DNA of 64,000 nucleotides from Mesostigma viride (taxonomy: Eukaryota > Streptophyta > Mesostigmatophyceae > Mesostigmatales > Mesostigmataceae): contig RPFO01000127.1 in NCBI GenBank assembly GCA_009746045.1, positions 1,117,720-1,181,719 of the forward strand, given 5' to 3'. Of the stretch, positions 60,751-64,000 are shown in pieces. The position numbers were made by a program, and so were the translations under genes. Under the pieces are notes generated by a model. It worked only from the letters and a program-made list of their open reading frames with translations, made no database searches and had not been told where the DNA came from. Positions within the stretch are counted from its first letter, which is position 1. Each line of letters starts with the position of its first letter.

Positions 60751-61540
60751 TGGAGACTAGGAACGACGAACAACTGCTGAAGCTGAAAGCGAATGATGAT
60801 TGTATTACAATAATACAATGAGAGAGCGATGAAAGCTGAGGGCTCAGAATGGAACTGGGCAAACTCGGGTGCTGTGGCACTCCCCAGTGCTACGCCTATA
60901 TGCCTATGGCGGTGCTACCTGCAGCACACGACCAGTGGACAACTGTACACTGCAATGCCATGCGACCACGTCACTAGCAACCAGCTAAGACTCGGCCCGT
61001 CAGGCCCGGCTACACCGGACCTGGCGGGTCGAGCTAGCACCTAGGAACAGTCTGGCACTAACCGCACATCGGTCCACATGACACCTCAGTACCGTACACC
61101 CTGCCGTACTGTACTGAGGTGTCCCGCTCAGCCGCGGTAGGCAATACGCGGCGCGCAGGCCGGAAATCCGTGTGTCAGCCTAAGCATCTCATCTAACTCC
61201 CATTATGTTTTCCTTTCAGGTTGAAGGCTAGCGACTTCAAGCCTGACCCTGCCCAGCTAGGAGACTGACTCCAAGCTGACTGAGGTGCTGAGCAACTGAC
61301 ACCCATACTGCAACATCTGGACTGAAAAAGATGGGCCCCAGAACTCGTGCAATACTTGTGATGGCATCACGTTTAGCTCAACATGCCCGGGGAGTTCCTC
61401 CTCCTCGCGAGCTCACAAGGGAGATAGCTATGCCTGTCTGCCTATCCAGGGAGTGCATCACCAGCCAAGAAAGCCATTGTAAAAAAAATGCCAAGGTAAC
61501 CGTTTAAGAGGTTCCATGTTGTTCCATCATCATCGCCCAC
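60751..61540. other. Unique flank right of the satellite
   Basis: No gene was seen. It contains an 18-bp inverted repeat with one mismatch (61080-61097 / 61106-61123, GACACCTCAGTAC arms) and may be part of the copia 3' LTR or host DNA. Confidence 0.4.
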
Positions 61541-62239
61541 TCAGAGAGAAAATACCCAGCCAGGCTGGGTCAACTGAGCTCAGGTTACCTGCAACCTGAG
61601 GAGTGACAGTGGACAGGTTTATTGCACCCTGCACTGTCCATGTTGTACCTGCACAACATGTGAGGACCAGCCACCCCTGCCCTGCACAGAGGGGGCTGAA
61701 GTCCGAGTGACAGGTGACAGGACTAGGACATCCTGGACCTGGCCACGTTGCACCTGCACAACGTGTGAGACCAGCCACCCCTGCCCTGCACATGGGTGAC
61801 TTGAGTCCTGGTGACAGGTGACAGGAATATGTCATCCTGCACCTGTGCTGAGCACGTTGTACTGGACAACATGACAGCATCCATGCCTTTACTGCCACTG
61901 AACAGGAAGGCCAGGTGGCCCAGGATATCCACAGTGAACTGGGGTCCTGGGTAACCACCTGTCAAGGGAGCTTTGACCCTCCACTTGCATGGGGGCACCT
62001 GAGCCACTGAGCTCAAGGCCAATCCACCAAGGCATACGCCCTAGTGAAGAAAGTTGTGAGATACATCCCATGCCCACCTATGAAGGTGTGTATAACGAAA
62101 TTCCATGGTGTTGACAAAATCAAAACAGATTTTATTGGGCATAGGGCACGCAGATGTATGAAAAACAGACTCCAACCAACCCCCCTTGCTGGAAGCCACA
62201 ACCTACCCCTTGGACCTGCCCAAGGGGTACTGGGTGACC
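61540..62239 (-). mobile_element. Probable 3' LTR / 3' end of a Ty1-copia element
   Basis: On the minus strand, downstream of the RNase H frame, a polypurine-tract-like AAGGGGGG (62180-62187) is followed by TTGGTTGGAGTCTG and an AATAAAA signal, the usual order of PPT then LTR. An imperfect ~125-bp tandem duplication (CCAGCCACCCCTGCCCTGCA at about 61665 and 61772) lies inside. The LTR left end and target duplication were not found. Confidence 0.45.
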
Positions 62240-62247
62240 TAGGCGGC

Positions 62248-63468
62248 AGTTACGTTAAATAGTGCCGGAACCTTTTGCCGCCTGAGGCAAATCGGTCCGT
62301 AACACTATTTTGCCCGGAATAACCACTTCCGAGCACCCAAGTTAATTCGGCCGAATTAACTTGGGTGCTCGGAAGTGGTTATTCCGGGCAAAATAGTGTT
62401 ACGGACCGATTTGCCTCAGGCGGCAAAAGGTTCCGGCACTATTTAACGTAACTAAAACCTGGCCTCGTGGAGGGGGGACGAAGAGCCCGAGACATCCGCC
62501 TAGGCCGCTGAGCACGCACCACTAAATGCGCCGGAGCTGCCTCAGTGAGGATTCGAACCCCTGACCTCCAAGGTGCACGGGTTTTAGTTACGTTAAATAG
62601 TGCCGGAACCTTTTGCCGCCTGAGGCAAATCGGTCCGTAACACTATTTTGCCCGGAATAACCACTTCCGAGCACCCAAGTTAATTCGGCCGAATTAACTT
62701 TGGGTGCTCGGAAGTGGTTATTCCGGGCAAAATAGTGTTACGGACCGATTTGCCTCAGGCGGCAAAAGGTTCCGGCACTATTTAACGTAACTAAAACCTG
62801 GCCTCGTGGAGGGGGGACGAAGAGCCCGAGACATCCGCCTAGGCCGCTGAGCACGCACCACTAAATGCGCCGGAGCTGCCTCAGTGAGGATTCGAACCCC
62901 TGACCTCCAAGGTGCACAGGTTTTAGTTACGTTAAATAGTGCCGGAACCTTTTGCCGCCTGAGGCAAATCGGTCCGTAACACTATTTTGCCCGGAATAAC
63001 CACTTCCGAGCACCCAAGTTAATTCGGCCGAATTAACTTGGGTGCTCGGAAGTGGTTATTCCGGGCAAAATAGTGTGACGGACCGATTTGCCTCAGGCGG
63101 CAAAAGGTTCCGGCACTATTTAACGTAACTAAAACCTGTGCACCTTGGAGGTCAGGGGTTCGAATCCTCACTGAGGCAGCTCCGGCGCATTTAGTGGTGC
63201 GTGCTCAGCGGCCTAGGCGGATGTCTCGGGCTCTTCGTCCCCCCTCCACGAGGCCAGGTTTTAGTTACGTTAAATAGTGACGGAACCTTTTGCCGCCTGA
63301 GGCAAATCGGTCCGTAACACTATTTTGCCCGGAATAACCACTTCCGAGCACCCAAGTTAATTCGGCCGAATTAACTTGGGTGCTCGGAAGTGGTTATTCC
63401 GGGCAAAATAGTGTTACGGACCGATTTGCCTCAGGCGGCAAAAGGTTCCGTCACTATTTAACGTAACT
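62248..63468. mobile_element. Compound palindromic element, copy 3 (1,221 bp), inside the copia element
   Basis: Flanked by the 5-bp duplication GCGGC (62243-62247, 63469-63473). The order is palindrome 62248-62453, spacer 62454-62585 (+), palindrome 62586-62792, spacer 62793-62924 (+), palindrome 62925-63130, spacer 63131-63262 (inverted), palindrome 63263-63468. This is the same layout as copy 1. It belongs to a variant with GTAACAC in place of GTCACAC on both arms. Confidence 0.92.
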
Positions 63469-63492
63469 GCGGCCCTGGTGAACAGGACCCTG

Positions 63493-63999
63493 CTAGGCGT
63501 CCCCCCTATGGGGCAGGGTTGCCTGCTTGCCATAGGGGTTCATCAAGTGGTACAACAGCTGGTATTGGTCAGCTGCCTGCTGAGGCACTTTAGTGAGTGC
63601 ATCAGCAGCGTTGTGTTTGTCCTCCACGTGACGGGTGGACTCCCAGTAGGTGGACTCCTGTTTCAGGACCACCCAGTCAAGATCAGTATGCACAGCATAG
63701 GGGTTAGCAAGGAAACTGAGGACTGACTGACTGTCAGTGAGCAAGTGTGCCACCACCCCAGCATCGCTGCCTGCTTGCATCTGCAACCAAACCAGCACAT
63801 GATTCAAGTACCTGGCATGAAGCACTGCTGACACCACTGCCCTGCACTCAGCAGCATTGCTGCTGACAGCCTTGCGTCTATGCAACCGGCTGTACCATGA
63901 AATGAGAGACAAGGGTGCATCATCATTCTGCACAAAATACAAGCCTGACTCCCTTGCCTGCAACTTGGTAATCTGCCTGGACTCCATGGAACTATCCAT
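63493..63999 (-). pseudogene. Ty1/copia RNase H, 3' end of pol (runs off the window)
   Basis: The frame reads LISWYSRLHRRKAVSS, NAAECRAVVSA, HLLTDSQSVLSFL and HNAADALTKVP, the standard copia RNase H order ending in the ADxLTK motif near the C-terminus of Pol. The catalytic Glu (AAEC) and Asp (TDSQ) are present; the first Asp would lie outside the window. The stop is at 63493-63495, 25 bp from the compound palindromic element. It could be an intact ORF end, but the element's 3' part is interrupted, so retrotransposition competence is doubtful. Confidence 0.85.
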
Positions 64000-64000
64000 C

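Noticed and set aside
43584-60880. Frames up to 2,124 codons in the 40-bp satellite
   Set aside because: The unit is stop-free in all frames and its length is not a multiple of 3, so similar peptides appear in every frame; there is no start context, domain or codon bias.

Overview
The window reads as nuclear DNA of a eukaryote, most likely a green alga. The evidence is GT-AG introns, a POLD3 gene whose protein reads like the plant form, TGTAA motifs 3' of genes (the chlorophyte-type poly(A) signal), and hAT, Tc1/mariner-like, LINE and Ty1/copia remnants. I cannot name the species. About 38% of the window is tandem satellite, so most long open frames are artefacts of stop-free repeat units.

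Left part (1-7467). A purine microsatellite is followed by the first exon of a minus-strand nucleotidyltransferase of the TUTase / non-canonical poly(A) polymerase type (1643-2425). Two non-autonomous hAT elements with exact 8-bp target duplications follow (3063-4036 and 5093-5745).

POLD3 (7468-22864, +). Ten exons join in frame to give the third subunit of DNA polymerase delta, ending in a C-terminal PCNA-binding PIP box. Its introns hold five minisatellites: a 65-bp purine unit, a G4-prone 8-mer of 2.4 kb, a 20-mer of 1.9 kb, a poly-G/GGGA tract, and a 670-bp pyrimidine tract that runs into the last 3' splice site. The first coding exon was not found.

Mobile-element island (23.7-32.3 kb). 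A hAT element with BED and DUF659 transposase remnants is interrupted inside the BED finger by a 3.4-kb CACTA-like element. LINE 3' tails and a Tc1/mariner-like inverted-repeat element lie further right.

Second host gene (32997-35376, +). It encodes a predicted secreted or ER-lumenal protein with a signal peptide, a beta/gamma-crystallin-like domain and an inositol polyphosphate kinase-fold domain whose PxxxDxKxG motif is altered.

Right part (35.6-64 kb). LINE fragments, including RT with YADD and ORF1 pieces in tandem, are followed by a telomere-like repeat and a deleted organelle-type trnS. A 40-bp satellite of about 17 kb with higher-order structure fills most of the rest, and a Ty1/copia RNase H reaches the window edge. 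Three copies of an unusual compound palindromic element (42363-43585, 47018-47811, 62248-63468) sit here, each with its own perfect 5-bp target duplication. They are built from about 206-bp perfect palindromes alternating with a 131-bp spacer that can lie in either orientation. This is the best candidate for something undescribed.
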